DNA from: Chloroflexota bacterium
GTDB taxonomy: Bacteria > Chloroflexota > Dormibacteria > Dormibacterales > Dormibacteraceae
Length of the DNA stretch: 64,000 nt
Assembly: GCA_005882135.1 (NCBI GenBank)
Contig: VBDR01000030.1
Coordinates: 52,052 to 116,051 of the forward strand
Direction of reading: 5' to 3'
This document shows, in pieces, positions 20,306 through 28,552 of this stretch (position 1 is its first letter; each line of letters begins with the position of its first letter). A program made the position numbers and the translations under genes. The notes beneath the pieces are model-generated. The model ran no database searches, was not told where the DNA came from, and worked only from the letters and a program-made list of their open reading frames with translations.

Positions 20306-21462
20306 TCAAAAGCCAGCGAATCGCCGTCTCCGTCGCGTTCCTTGCGTTTGGCGCCGCATGCACAACCTGGGTCCCCCGACTCCCTGCGCTGAAAGACCAC
20401 CTGCATCTGACCGATGGCCAGGTCGGCCTGGCGTTGCTCGCCTACGCCGTCGGCGCGGTGGTGGGGGCGGCTGCGGCGCGACTTGTCCTGGCCCGCGGCG
20501 CGCGAGCTTTCGTTCAAGCGGGCACGGTTGCGCTGTGCGTCGCGCTGATCGGTCCCGGCCTGGCCGCAGACTTCACGCAGCTCTTCGCGTCCTTGCTTCT
20601 GATCGGCGCGACGGCCGGCTTCATCGATGTCCTGGAGAATGCGCAAGCCGCCGAGCTCGAGCGCAAGGCGGGCCGGCCGCTGATCAACGGCTTTCACGGT
20701 TTCTGGAGCCTGGGCGCCATCATCGGCTCGGTCAGCGCCGGGGCGGCGGCTTATGCCGGCGTGACGCCGCTGGTCCAGTTCATTGCCGTCGGAGGCATCG
20801 TTGTCGTGGCGACGGCCTGGATCCTGCGCGACCTACCCGACACCCGCTCCGGAGCCGCGCGCGTCATGCCCGTCGATGCCGGCCGCCTCTGGCTGACCGG
20901 ATCGATCCTTGCCGTGGCGGCGATCTCTCTGGGCTCGTACCTGGTCGAGGGCGGGACAGCTGACTGGAGCGCGCTCTTCCTCAGCGAGCTGAGCCACGCC
21001 AATCCGGGCATCGCGGCCGCCGGGTTCGCCGGTTTCTCGACCGCCGCGGCGGTGGTTCGGTTCCGCGCCGACATACTGACGGCCCACACGAGCCCCACCG
21101 TCGTCGCCCGGCTTGGAGCGTCGATCGCGGTGGTGGGCCTGGCGCTCGCGATCGCGGTCCCCGCGCTGCCCGGAGCCGTCACCGGCTTTGCCCTCGTCGG
21201 AATCGGCACGGCCGTGCTGGTCCCGCTGGCGTTCAGCGCCGCGGCCAATCTCGGACACAGCGGCACCGCGCTGGCACTTGCGCTGGCGTCAGGTTACGCC
21301 GGCTCGATCGTGGGCCCCGTGCTGATCGGCAGCGTCGCCGACCACTTCGGCTTGCGGGCGGCGATGACGGTGCCCCTCGTGAGCGCGCTGGTGATAGTCG
21401 TCCTCGCCGGCAGCCTGACCGTGTCGCGGGCGGCGGTCAGCCCTCAGCCAGCCCGCAGATGA
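20302..21462 (+). CDS. MFS transporter
   Basis: Twelve hydrophobic segments; FGAACTTWVPRLPALKDHLHLTDGQVGLALLAYAVGAVVG. Confidence 0.88.
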   Translation: MIKSQRIAVSVAFLAFGAACTTWVPRLPALKDHLHLTDGQVGLALLAYAVGAVVGAAAARLVLARGARAFVQAGTVALCVALIGPGLAADFTQLFASLLLIGATAGFIDVLENAQAAELERKAGRPLINGFHGFWSLGAIIGSVSAGAAAYAGVTPLVQFIAVGGIVVVATAWILRDLPDTRSGAARVMPVDAGRLWLTGSILAVAAISLGSYLVEGGTADWSALFLSELSHANPGIAAAGFAGFSTAAAVVRFRADILTAHTSPTVVARLGASIAVVGLALAIAVPALPGAVTGFALVGIGTAVLVPLAFSAAANLGHSGTALALALASGYAGSIVGPVLIGSVADHFGLRAAMTVPLVSALVIVVLAGSLTVSRAAVSPQPARR

Positions 21463-22825
21463 AGCGAATGACCGCCTCGATGCCGCGGTGGTAGTTGTCG
21501 ATCACCAGGTGCTCGTTGGGCGAATGGATCGCGGAGTCAGCCTGCGCGATGCCGCTGATCACGAGCGGGGCTCCGACCGCTTCCTGGAAATCGACCGCGA
21601 CCGGGATTGAGCCTCCGACCCGGATCAGCGCCGTCTCCTTGCCAAAAGCCTGCCTGTAAGCCTCGCGCAGGGCCCGCGCCGCATCGTTGTCGACATCGCA
21701 GGTAACCGGTGGCGCAGAGCCGAGCACCTCAACGCTGATCTCCACACCTGGGGTCGTGAGCTCGCGCACGTGTTTCTCGAATGCCGCCTGGATCGCCTGC
21801 GGGTCCTGGTCCGGCACCAGGCGCATGCTGACCTTGGCCGAGGCCGCAGCGGGGATGACGGTCTTGGCGCCCTGGCCTGTGAAGCCGCCGATGAAGCCGT
21901 TGGCGTCGAGGGTGGGGCGGCTTCCGGCGCGCTCCAGGGCCAGAAACCCGTCTTCGCCTTCTAGCGTTTTGGCCCCAATCATGCCCTTGACCGTCTCCAC
22001 GTACCTCGCGTCCTTTTGCTTCCAGGCCGCCAGCTCTTCCGGGCTCGGGGCTCGAACCGCGTCGTAGAAACCCGGGATGGTGATGTGTCCGTGGCGGTCT
22101 TTCAGCTCGCCGATGACTCGGGCCAGCGTGTTGATCGGATTTGGCGCCACGCCGCCGTAGGTCCCGGAATGAAGGTCGACCGCCGCGCCCTTCGCGCGCA
22201 GCTGCGTGTAAAAAAGGCCCCGGAGCGCCGTGGCCAGGGTGGGGTGACCGTCCTCGTCCATGCCGCCGTCCCAGATCAGGACGGCATCCGTCTCCAGATC
22301 GCCGCCGTGGGTGCGAAGGAAACGAGGTAGCGCTATCCCGGTGGTCTCCTCCTCGCCCTCGATCACGAACCGAAGGTTGATCGGCGGTCCGCCCGCCGCA
22401 AATAGATGCTCGACCGCCTTGACGGTGGCCATGTGGTTCCCCTTGTTGTCAGCGGCGCCGCGGGCCCAAACCTCGCCGTCACGCACCGCGGGCTCGAACG
22501 GCGGCGATCTCCACTCTTCGAGGGGATCGACGGGCTGAACGTCGTAGTGGCCGTAGATCGTGAGGTGGGACTTGCCGGGGTGCTCGTTCCAGTCAGCTAT
22601 CACAATCGGGTTGCCGCCGTCCACATCCACGATCTGCGACTTCATGCCCATCGTCTCGAAGCGGTCACCTAGCCAATGCGCGTTGCGCACGCAGTCGGCC
22701 CGCCGTTCGGCGAGAGCGCTGATCGACGGTATGCGCAGCTCCTCTATGAGGTCGTCGAGGTCGGCCTTACGCCGGGTCTGGGAGAGGGCGATCGCGGCCT
22801 CGAGCATTGACTGCGTCGTCGCCAC
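21437..22825 (-). CDS. M20 family dipeptidase/metallopeptidase
   Basis: LTIYGHYDVQPVDPLEEW, VWARGAADNKGNHMA, VIEGEEETTG. Confidence 0.92.
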   Translation of the reverse strand: MATTQSMLEAAIALSQTRRKADLDDLIEELRIPSISALAERRADCVRNAHWLGDRFETMGMKSQIVDVDGGNPIVIADWNEHPGKSHLTIYGHYDVQPVDPLEEWRSPPFEPAVRDGEVWARGAADNKGNHMATVKAVEHLFAAGGPPINLRFVIEGEEETTGIALPRFLRTHGGDLETDAVLIWDGGMDEDGHPTLATALRGLFYTQLRAKGAAVDLHSGTYGGVAPNPINTLARVIGELKDRHGHITIPGFYDAVRAPSPEELAAWKQKDARYVETVKGMIGAKTLEGEDGFLALERAGSRPTLDANGFIGGFTGQGAKTVIPAAASAKVSMRLVPDQDPQAIQAAFEKHVRELTTPGVEISVEVLGSAPPVTCDVDNDAARALREAYRQAFGKETALIRVGGSIPVAVDFQEAVGAPLVISGIAQADSAIHSPNEHLVIDNYHRGIEAVIRFICGLAEG

Positions 22826-22827
22826 GC

Positions 22828-23292
22828 TTACGCTTTGCGCCTCGCGCGCTTGATCTGGTCGGCGTGGTCGTGCGCGTGAGCGGCGTAGATCTTCAGCCAG
22901 TCCTCGGTCCCATAGGGGCCACTCTCGGTGTGCGTGCCCACGATGCGCCAGTCGTCCTCCGTCATGCGGTCGAGCAGCTGGGAGCAGGTTTCGCGGGCCC
23001 ACCGCATCGCCTCGAGGGAGGGTCGGATCGGCCGGTCGCCGGTGAGGCGCTCGGCGAAGCCCTTCTCGTCGTAGCCATAGATCACCGGTTCGGGCTCGGC
23101 CAGGAGCCGGCGGATGCGGATGGCGGACATCATCTCGCTGTCGGCGAGATGATGCGCGATCTGGCGCGGGGTCCACTCGCCGGTGGCGGAATGATCCAGC
23201 TCATCATCGGTCACGCCGTCAAGCGCTTTCACCACGACCCGGTAGCCGTCCCGATACTGACGAATCAAACGCTTCCTTTCATTCGCGTCCAT
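22828..23292 (-). CDS. DinB family protein
   Basis: DDELDHSATGEWTPRQIAHHLADSEM...HAHDHADQIKRAR; ATG at 23292. Confidence 0.85.
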   Translation of the reverse strand: MDANERKRLIRQYRDGYRVVVKALDGVTDDELDHSATGEWTPRQIAHHLADSEMMSAIRIRRLLAEPEPVIYGYDEKGFAERLTGDRPIRPSLEAMRWARETCSQLLDRMTEDDWRIVGTHTESGPYGTEDWLKIYAAHAHDHADQIKRARRKA

Positions 23293-23334
23293 GTGCCCTC
23301 CTGGCGACGAGCGTAGCCCTTCTGGTGCCGGACT

Positions 23335-23640
23335 ATGATCGAGACGATGATCGCCAGGATCGCCGACATTCCGGCCAATCAAGAGTCGACATGGGGTGCG
23401 GTCCTGTCGGTGCTCCGGTTCGATCATCGCGACGACATGAAATTCCACTGGCGGGCTGAGCGCCCGCGAGACGGCGACCCCTTCACGTTTGTGGAGGTGG
23501 AGATGCCCGGCGAAGACGTGGCGGCGCTGCGCGCGGAGATCGAAGAGATCGTCGTCCTGGTCAATCAGATCGCCGATCGCGACCCGCTGAAGGTCATGGC
23601 TCGCGCAGATCCGGGACTCGTTGAAGTCCTCGTCAGCTAG
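23335..23640 (+). CDS. hypothetical protein
   Basis: Intact 101-aa ORF between real genes. Confidence 0.5.
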   Translation: MIETMIARIADIPANQESTWGAVLSVLRFDHRDDMKFHWRAERPRDGDPFTFVEVEMPGEDVAALRAEIEEIVVLVNQIADRDPLKVMARADPGLVEVLVS

Positions 23641-23683
23641 TCGAGCGTCCTGCTTTTGGATTGAATAAGGAGGACTGAGTCCT

Positions 23684-24640
23684 ATGCGAGTCAATGGGCT
23701 TACTGCGGCCTGGCTCGTAACGATCGCATCGATGATCGCGCTGTCCGCGCCGGAAACTGCCGAGGCGGCAGCCGCGCCAGCAGGACGGATTGTCTTCTCG
23801 TCATTCGACAATGCCTCAACGAGCGACATTTACTCGATCAGTCCTGATGGCTCCGGCCTCAGGAATCTCACGTCCACGCCGGGCGATTACGAGCAGGTGC
23901 CAAGCATTTCCCGAGATGGGACGAAGATCGTGTTCCGTCGCGGCTTCGACCCGGTGTCGGCCATGGAGCTCTACACGATGAATGCCGACGGCTCAGGTGT
24001 GGCGCGGGTCACGAACAACGCGTTTGCTGAAGACTTCGAGTCGTGGACGCCGGATGGCAGGCAGATCATCTTTTCCGGAAATCAGCACAACGCGGATACG
24101 AACTGCCTGTATCCGCCTTGCAATTGGGACCTCTTCATCGTGCGGGCAGACGGCACGCATCTGCGACAACTAACTTTCAGTCCCGACCAGGAGCTCTTCG
24201 CGAAGGTCTCTCCTGATGGCCGAAAAGTACTCTTCACAAGGATCTCCGGGTTGGCGGATAGCGCTCTTTACACCATGAACCTTGATGGATCGCAGGTCGA
24301 GCTCGTCAACACGCCGGCACAGCTTCTCGCAGGCGTAGGCGATTGGTCACCGGATGGGTCGAGGATCGTCTTCTCGGACAACAGTTGCCTTGGTAATTGC
24401 GGTAGCTCCAATCTCTGGACGGCGAATCCAGACGGCTCGGCTCTCACGCGGGTTACCAACGACAACTTCAACAATCTCTTCGCCACCTGGTCGCCCGATG
24501 GTCAGTGGATCGTGTATACGCGACGAGCCTTCGGCGCCAACCCTGACGTCGTGCGAGTTCGCCCGGACGGGACCGGCGCCGTTGTTGTGACCCAGCAGGT
24601 TCACGGCGGAGGATTCGAGCCGAGCTGGGGGCCGGGTTAG
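23684..24640 (+). CDS. secreted TolB-like/PD40 beta-propeller protein
   Basis: Repeated DG-s-x-L-x-NLT / WSPDGSRIVFSD motifs, signal peptide. Confidence 0.85.
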   Translation: MRVNGLTAAWLVTIASMIALSAPETAEAAAAPAGRIVFSSFDNASTSDIYSISPDGSGLRNLTSTPGDYEQVPSISRDGTKIVFRRGFDPVSAMELYTMNADGSGVARVTNNAFAEDFESWTPDGRQIIFSGNQHNADTNCLYPPCNWDLFIVRADGTHLRQLTFSPDQELFAKVSPDGRKVLFTRISGLADSALYTMNLDGSQVELVNTPAQLLAGVGDWSPDGSRIVFSDNSCLGNCGSSNLWTANPDGSALTRVTNDNFNNLFATWSPDGQWIVYTRRAFGANPDVVRVRPDGTGAVVVTQQVHGGGFEPSWGPG

Positions 24641-24672
24641 CACCGAACGCGAAGTCACCGCCGCCGTAGAGC

Positions 24673-24702
24673 CCCCGGCCAGAGCCGCCGACAGGAATCG
24701 AA
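24673..24702 (+). repeat. direct repeat: copy of the tRNA-Thr 3' end plus flank (att-like, left)
   Basis: CCCCGGCCAGAGCCGCCGACAGGAATCGAA identical over 30 nt to 25998-26027. Confidence 0.85.
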
Positions 24703-24912
24703 GCCGTCCGACCCTTGACCTCCTCCGGGCACCAGGCTCCCAGCCGCCGGATCTCGGCCGGCCGTTCGGCATCTCCCATGCCCTCGGTCAGGAGCCTCTC
24801 AATGGCCCTGCGGTTTGAAGCTTTGCGCTGCCCTCTTGTTCACGGCGTAGTCCTCCAACTCGGTGATTGGTCTCGCCGCGGAAAGCCATCAGTGCTGCGC
24901 TAAGGTCGGCGC

Positions 24913-25824
24913 ATGGGTCCGACCGTTCCCGGCATCGACGCGGGAACCCGGCAGCGTCTCACCGCTCGCTTCGGCCACGAAGTGGAGATATGGTTCGACG
25001 CGCTGCCAGGCGTGCTGACCGCTCTTGCAGATCGGTGGCAGTTCAAGCTCGGCTCCCCGATCCCGCGCGGGAGCGTGTCGGCCGTCTTCCGTTGCCGGAT
25101 GGCTGACGGGCGGCGCGCTGTACTGAAGGCCAGCCCCGACCGCGCGCGCTTGGCATTCGAGGGGGCCGCGCTCGACGCCTGGCACACCGTTCATACCCCC
25201 GCGGTAATCGCGCTCGACGAACAGCTCGGGGCGCTTTTGATCGAGGCAATCGAACCTGGCACGCCGCTCGTCGTCTCCTCGATCTACCCTGCCGCGGAGA
25301 GCGTCGCCGAGCTTCTGACCTCCCTGCACGAGAGCGGTGTTTCCAACCCGTCCTATCCGACGGTCGAGCAGCGCGTCGCCTACCTGTTCGACTCCTCGGC
25401 GAAGCTTTACGAACGTCACCCCGAGCTCACGGCGCTGATCCCGCTGGACCTCTACGAGCGCGGGCGCCGGCTCGCGACGCGGCTCGCGCAGCAGGGCTCC
25501 CCGATCGTCCTGCTTCACGGTGACCTAACGCCCAGCAACATCCTCGACGGCGGAGCCGAACGCGGCCTCGTCGCGATCGACCCCGCACCTTGCCTCGGCG
25601 ATGCCGCTTTCGACGCGGTCGACCTGCTCCTCTGGCAGGCGGATGATCTGGAGACGATCGCGGCGCGCATCGAGCGGCTCGCCGTGGCTACCAACATGGA
25701 CGCAGGGCGGCTCGTGGGCTGGTGTGTGGCATTCGCAGGCATGAGCGCCCTGGAGCTCGCGAGCCAAGGAAACGGCGCCGGCGCAGGCATGGATGCTCTC
25801 CTGGAACTCGCTTCGCAGGCGTAA
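24913..25824 (+). CDS. APH(6)/hydroxyurea-kinase-like antibiotic phosphotransferase
   Basis: AVLKASPD, IVLLHGDLTPSNIL, GLVAIDPAPCLGDAAFDAVDLLLW. Confidence 0.8.
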   Translation: MGPTVPGIDAGTRQRLTARFGHEVEIWFDALPGVLTALADRWQFKLGSPIPRGSVSAVFRCRMADGRRAVLKASPDRARLAFEGAALDAWHTVHTPAVIALDEQLGALLIEAIEPGTPLVVSSIYPAAESVAELLTSLHESGVSNPSYPTVEQRVAYLFDSSAKLYERHPELTALIPLDLYERGRRLATRLAQQGSPIVLLHGDLTPSNILDGGAERGLVAIDPAPCLGDAAFDAVDLLLWQADDLETIAARIERLAVATNMDAGRLVGWCVAFAGMSALELASQGNGAGAGMDALLELASQA

Positions 25825-25997
25825 ACGGCCTAGCGGCAGAGATGCCGCGTCGCGTCCGGTTCCTGTTGGAAAAGTAACGGCACCCTCGCGCTAGCGAGGA
25901 GTGTCGCGTAGGTATGGAAGTAGCTGTAGCGAACCAGCCGAAGGTCTGTCGCGCAGGAGCCGAAGGTGTTTTGTCGCCTAGGAGGCGAACTTGCACA

Positions 25998-26027
25998 CCC
26001 CGGCCAGAGCCGCCGACAGGAATCGAA
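25998..26027 (+). repeat. direct repeat (right), covering the 3' end of the intact tRNA-Thr gene
   Basis: 30-nt identity to 24673-24702. Confidence 0.85.
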
Positions 26028-26080
26028 CCCGTAACCTGCTGTTTACAAAACAGCTGCTCTGCCAATTGAGCTACGGCGGC
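26008..26080 (-). tRNA. tRNA-Thr (anticodon TGT)
   Basis: Reverse strand GCCGCCG...GCTGT-TTTGTAA-ACAGC...GGGTTCGATTC...CGGCGGC. Confidence 0.95.
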
Positions 26081-26133
26081 GCGTCAAAAGAGCGTAACGG
26101 AAGCCCTAGAGACGGGCCGGTCACAACCGCGCC

Positions 26134-26153
26134 GTTAAGCCAATTGACTTAAC
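26134..26153. promoter_or_regulatory. 20-nt near-perfect palindrome upstream of tRNA-Thr
   Basis: GTTAAGCCAATTGACTTAAC, 18/20 symmetric. Confidence 0.4.
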
Positions 26154-26259
26154 AAACTTCCATGGCTTCCTTTTTACAAATGCGGGCCCGAAGTCTTGGT
26201 TTGGACGAAATTTTTCGCTAATTCGTGGAGACGGTTCTGGGTCTCGCTACTATCGCAAC

Positions 26260-26282
26260 AGCCCGCCACCTAGGCGGGCTTT
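26260..26282. terminator. strong hairpin, possible terminator
   Basis: AGCCCGCC-ACCTA-GGCGGGCT; weak T run. Confidence 0.4.
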
Positions 26283-26319
26283 GCCGTCAGAAGGGGTTTT
26301 GAAGAGGGTTCGTTTTCGC

Positions 26320-27567
26320 ATGTCTCGGACGCGTCGCGTCTCAGTCGCGGCTTTCGCAGCCGCAATTTGCGCCCTGGTTTTCACGTCGCTAGGCGCCGCC
26401 GCCGACTCGCCAAATCAGGTCGCCGATTCAGACCTGCAGCCGACGTCGACAAAGTTCGGCCACCCGCAAACGCCGCACGCCGAGGCGCGCACCATCCAGC
26501 ACTGGGCGGGCGAGACGACGAACCCGGTGGACGGCGCGACCTACAGCTACAGCATGGTCGGAGCCAATCCCGCCACCGTGAGCGCCGCGACCATCGATGT
26601 GGACATCGTCCCGATTAACGTGACAGTCGCCGGTACGGCCTTCAACGGCTCCGACGTCGTGCCGACCGTCCTTGCTTCACCCCTCTTTCAGAAAGGCGAC
26701 TACTCGTCTACGAGCGCGGCCAGCACCGCGACGGGGGGCAGAGGTGCGGGCGGCGAGCTTTCCGCCGGCAACGTCGACGTCCAGCTCCTGGACGCCACGA
26801 TGCGATCACAGTTCAACAAGATCGGCACCGGTTACCACCTCTTCCTGTCGGCCACCGTTCGCCGCCCGGTGACGATCGAGGTCCCCGCGGAATTCGGCGT
26901 CCTGATGACGAGCCGCGGCGGGACAACCTTCGCCGACATCGACCAAACGTGGTTTCAGCCGCAGGTGGAGGGCCTGACCGCGAGCCTTCATTACCTCCAG
27001 CCGCACCGCCTGGCCCTTTTCCTCACCAACGACGTGATGCTCTACGGCAACCACAACCCAATGGCCTGCTGCGTTTTCGGCGCGCACGGCACCACTGACA
27101 CGACCGCCGAAGGCAACGGCAGCGAGGGCCGGCAGGGCCTCCAGACCTTCGTCTGGGCTTCCTGGATAAAGGCAGGTACATTCAGCCCGACCAAGTCGTG
27201 GGCCAAGCAGGACATCAGCGGCCTGAGCCACGAGATCGCCGAGTGGGCCGCGGATCCATTCGCGAACAACACCGTCCAGCCCTGGTACTCGCCAGTAGCG
27301 ATGCAGTACGGGTGCAACAACATGCTCGAGATCGGGGATCCGCTCGTGGGGTTCGGGTTCACACAGGGCAGCAACAGCTTTGACCAGACCAACCCATACA
27401 CGGACGGCGCCTTTCACCCGCAGGACGAAGTTTTCCTGCCGTGGTTCATGCGGACTTCACCCAACGACGTCTCGCAGCCCACTCAAGGGGCTGCGACGGG
27501 CCGCTACACGTTCATGGGTAACCTCAACCGCGTCTCCGCCTTCCAACAGGCCGCCGGCGGCTGCTGA
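26320..27567 (+). CDS. secreted protein with putative zincin-like SHEIAEWAADPF motif
   Basis: Signal peptide MSRTRRVSVAAFAAAICALVFTSLGAAA; LSHEIAEWAADPF. Confidence 0.6.
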   Translation: MSRTRRVSVAAFAAAICALVFTSLGAAADSPNQVADSDLQPTSTKFGHPQTPHAEARTIQHWAGETTNPVDGATYSYSMVGANPATVSAATIDVDIVPINVTVAGTAFNGSDVVPTVLASPLFQKGDYSSTSAASTATGGRGAGGELSAGNVDVQLLDATMRSQFNKIGTGYHLFLSATVRRPVTIEVPAEFGVLMTSRGGTTFADIDQTWFQPQVEGLTASLHYLQPHRLALFLTNDVMLYGNHNPMACCVFGAHGTTDTTAEGNGSEGRQGLQTFVWASWIKAGTFSPTKSWAKQDISGLSHEIAEWAADPFANNTVQPWYSPVAMQYGCNNMLEIGDPLVGFGFTQGSNSFDQTNPYTDGAFHPQDEVFLPWFMRTSPNDVSQPTQGAATGRYTFMGNLNRVSAFQQAAGGC

Positions 27568-27605
27568 CCAGCGGAATCAGGGGTAGGGGCGAAAGTCCCG
27601 TGCGG

Positions 27606-27636
27606 AGAGGCCCGGGCGACCGGGCCTCTCTTTATT
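27606..27636 (+). terminator. Rho-independent terminator
   Basis: AGAGGCCCGG-GCGA-CCGGGCCTCT then CTTTATT. Confidence 0.85.
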
Positions 27637-27647
27637 CTTGGCGGGCG

Positions 27648-27980
27648 TTGATCGAGCCCAAAGACGTCGTCATCGCCATCCTCGGCTCGTCCGCCGCGCT
27701 CGCGGGGTTCGAGCTCGTGTTCCTAGGCATCATCATCGCCGCCTATCAGTCGTACCCGGGCAGCGTTCCCGAGCAGGTGGTCCAGCCCTATCGTCTGACC
27801 GGCACCGCTCTGCTGGGAACCTTCGCCGTCAGCCTCGTCACGGTTGCGATCAGCCTTCTCTGGCTCAGCAGCGGGGGCCCGACTGGCCTCTATGGATGGA
27901 CCATCGGACTGTTTGCGGTGCAGCTCGTGGTGGTGTTCGTGTCTGCCACCTGGGCGACGCGCATGGTGCTCTGGCGGTAG
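27648..27980 (+). CDS. small membrane protein, unknown
   Basis: Three hydrophobic segments; likely TTG start. Confidence 0.5.
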   Translation: MIEPKDVVIAILGSSAALAGFELVFLGIIIAAYQSYPGSVPEQVVQPYRLTGTALLGTFAVSLVTVAISLLWLSSGGPTGLYGWTIGLFAVQLVVVFVSATWATRMVLWR

Positions 27981-27982
27981 CG

Positions 27983-28276
27983 ATGGCGCTGACCCAGAAG
28001 AAGCTGCAGGACCTGAAGGACGCGAGCCTGACGTCGCTGCTCCACGACGACGCGCCGGCCTGGAAAGCCAAGGCGAAGCACTCCTACACCGCGACGCGTG
28101 GCTTCATCAAGGAGATCCGGCCCGACGACGTGGTGCCGCTGCTTATCGCCGAGCTCGAGGTGACGCCCGAGTTCAGAAATTACCTGGCCAAAAAGAAGCT
28201 GAAACAGAAATACTGGTCGGAGTGGTTTGCTGAGTTGATCATCGACCGATTCTGGTCGGAGTTGAAGGGAGGATGA
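27983..28276 (+). CDS. hypothetical protein
   Basis: Compact ORF directly after the previous stop, overlapped by the next ATGA. Confidence 0.5.
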   Translation: MALTQKKLQDLKDASLTSLLHDDAPAWKAKAKHSYTATRGFIKEIRPDDVVPLLIAELEVTPEFRNYLAKKKLKQKYWSEWFAELIIDRFWSELKGG

Positions 28277-28446
28277 CGTTGGCAAAGGACCCCTCGGAGC
28301 AGGCCAAGAGGTTCATCGATGCGTCGCTGCGGGGACGATCCCGGCCTCCGAGCAAGGCTGCCTACGACCGGGCGATCAAGCTGGCGCGCCAAGCGATCGA
28401 GGAGCTGGCCCACGTAGCTCGGCGGTCTGGAGAGCCAAGCCGCTAG
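28273..28446 (+). CDS. small hypothetical protein (57 aa)
   Basis: ATGA overlap with previous stop; MTLAKDPSEQAKRFIDASLRGRSRPPSKAAYDRAIKLARQAIEELAHVARRSGEPSR, below the ORF-track cutoff. Confidence 0.4.
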   Translation: MTLAKDPSEQAKRFIDASLRGRSRPPSKAAYDRAIKLARQAIEELAHVARRSGEPSR

Positions 28447-28552
28447 AACTACCGCAATTGAGGGATGACCCCAGCCGCCAGGAGTGATATCTCCTTAGGG
28501 CAGAAAGTAGGCGGATAGCGCCGGCCTGGCACGCCGGCGCCGAAAGGGGGGT

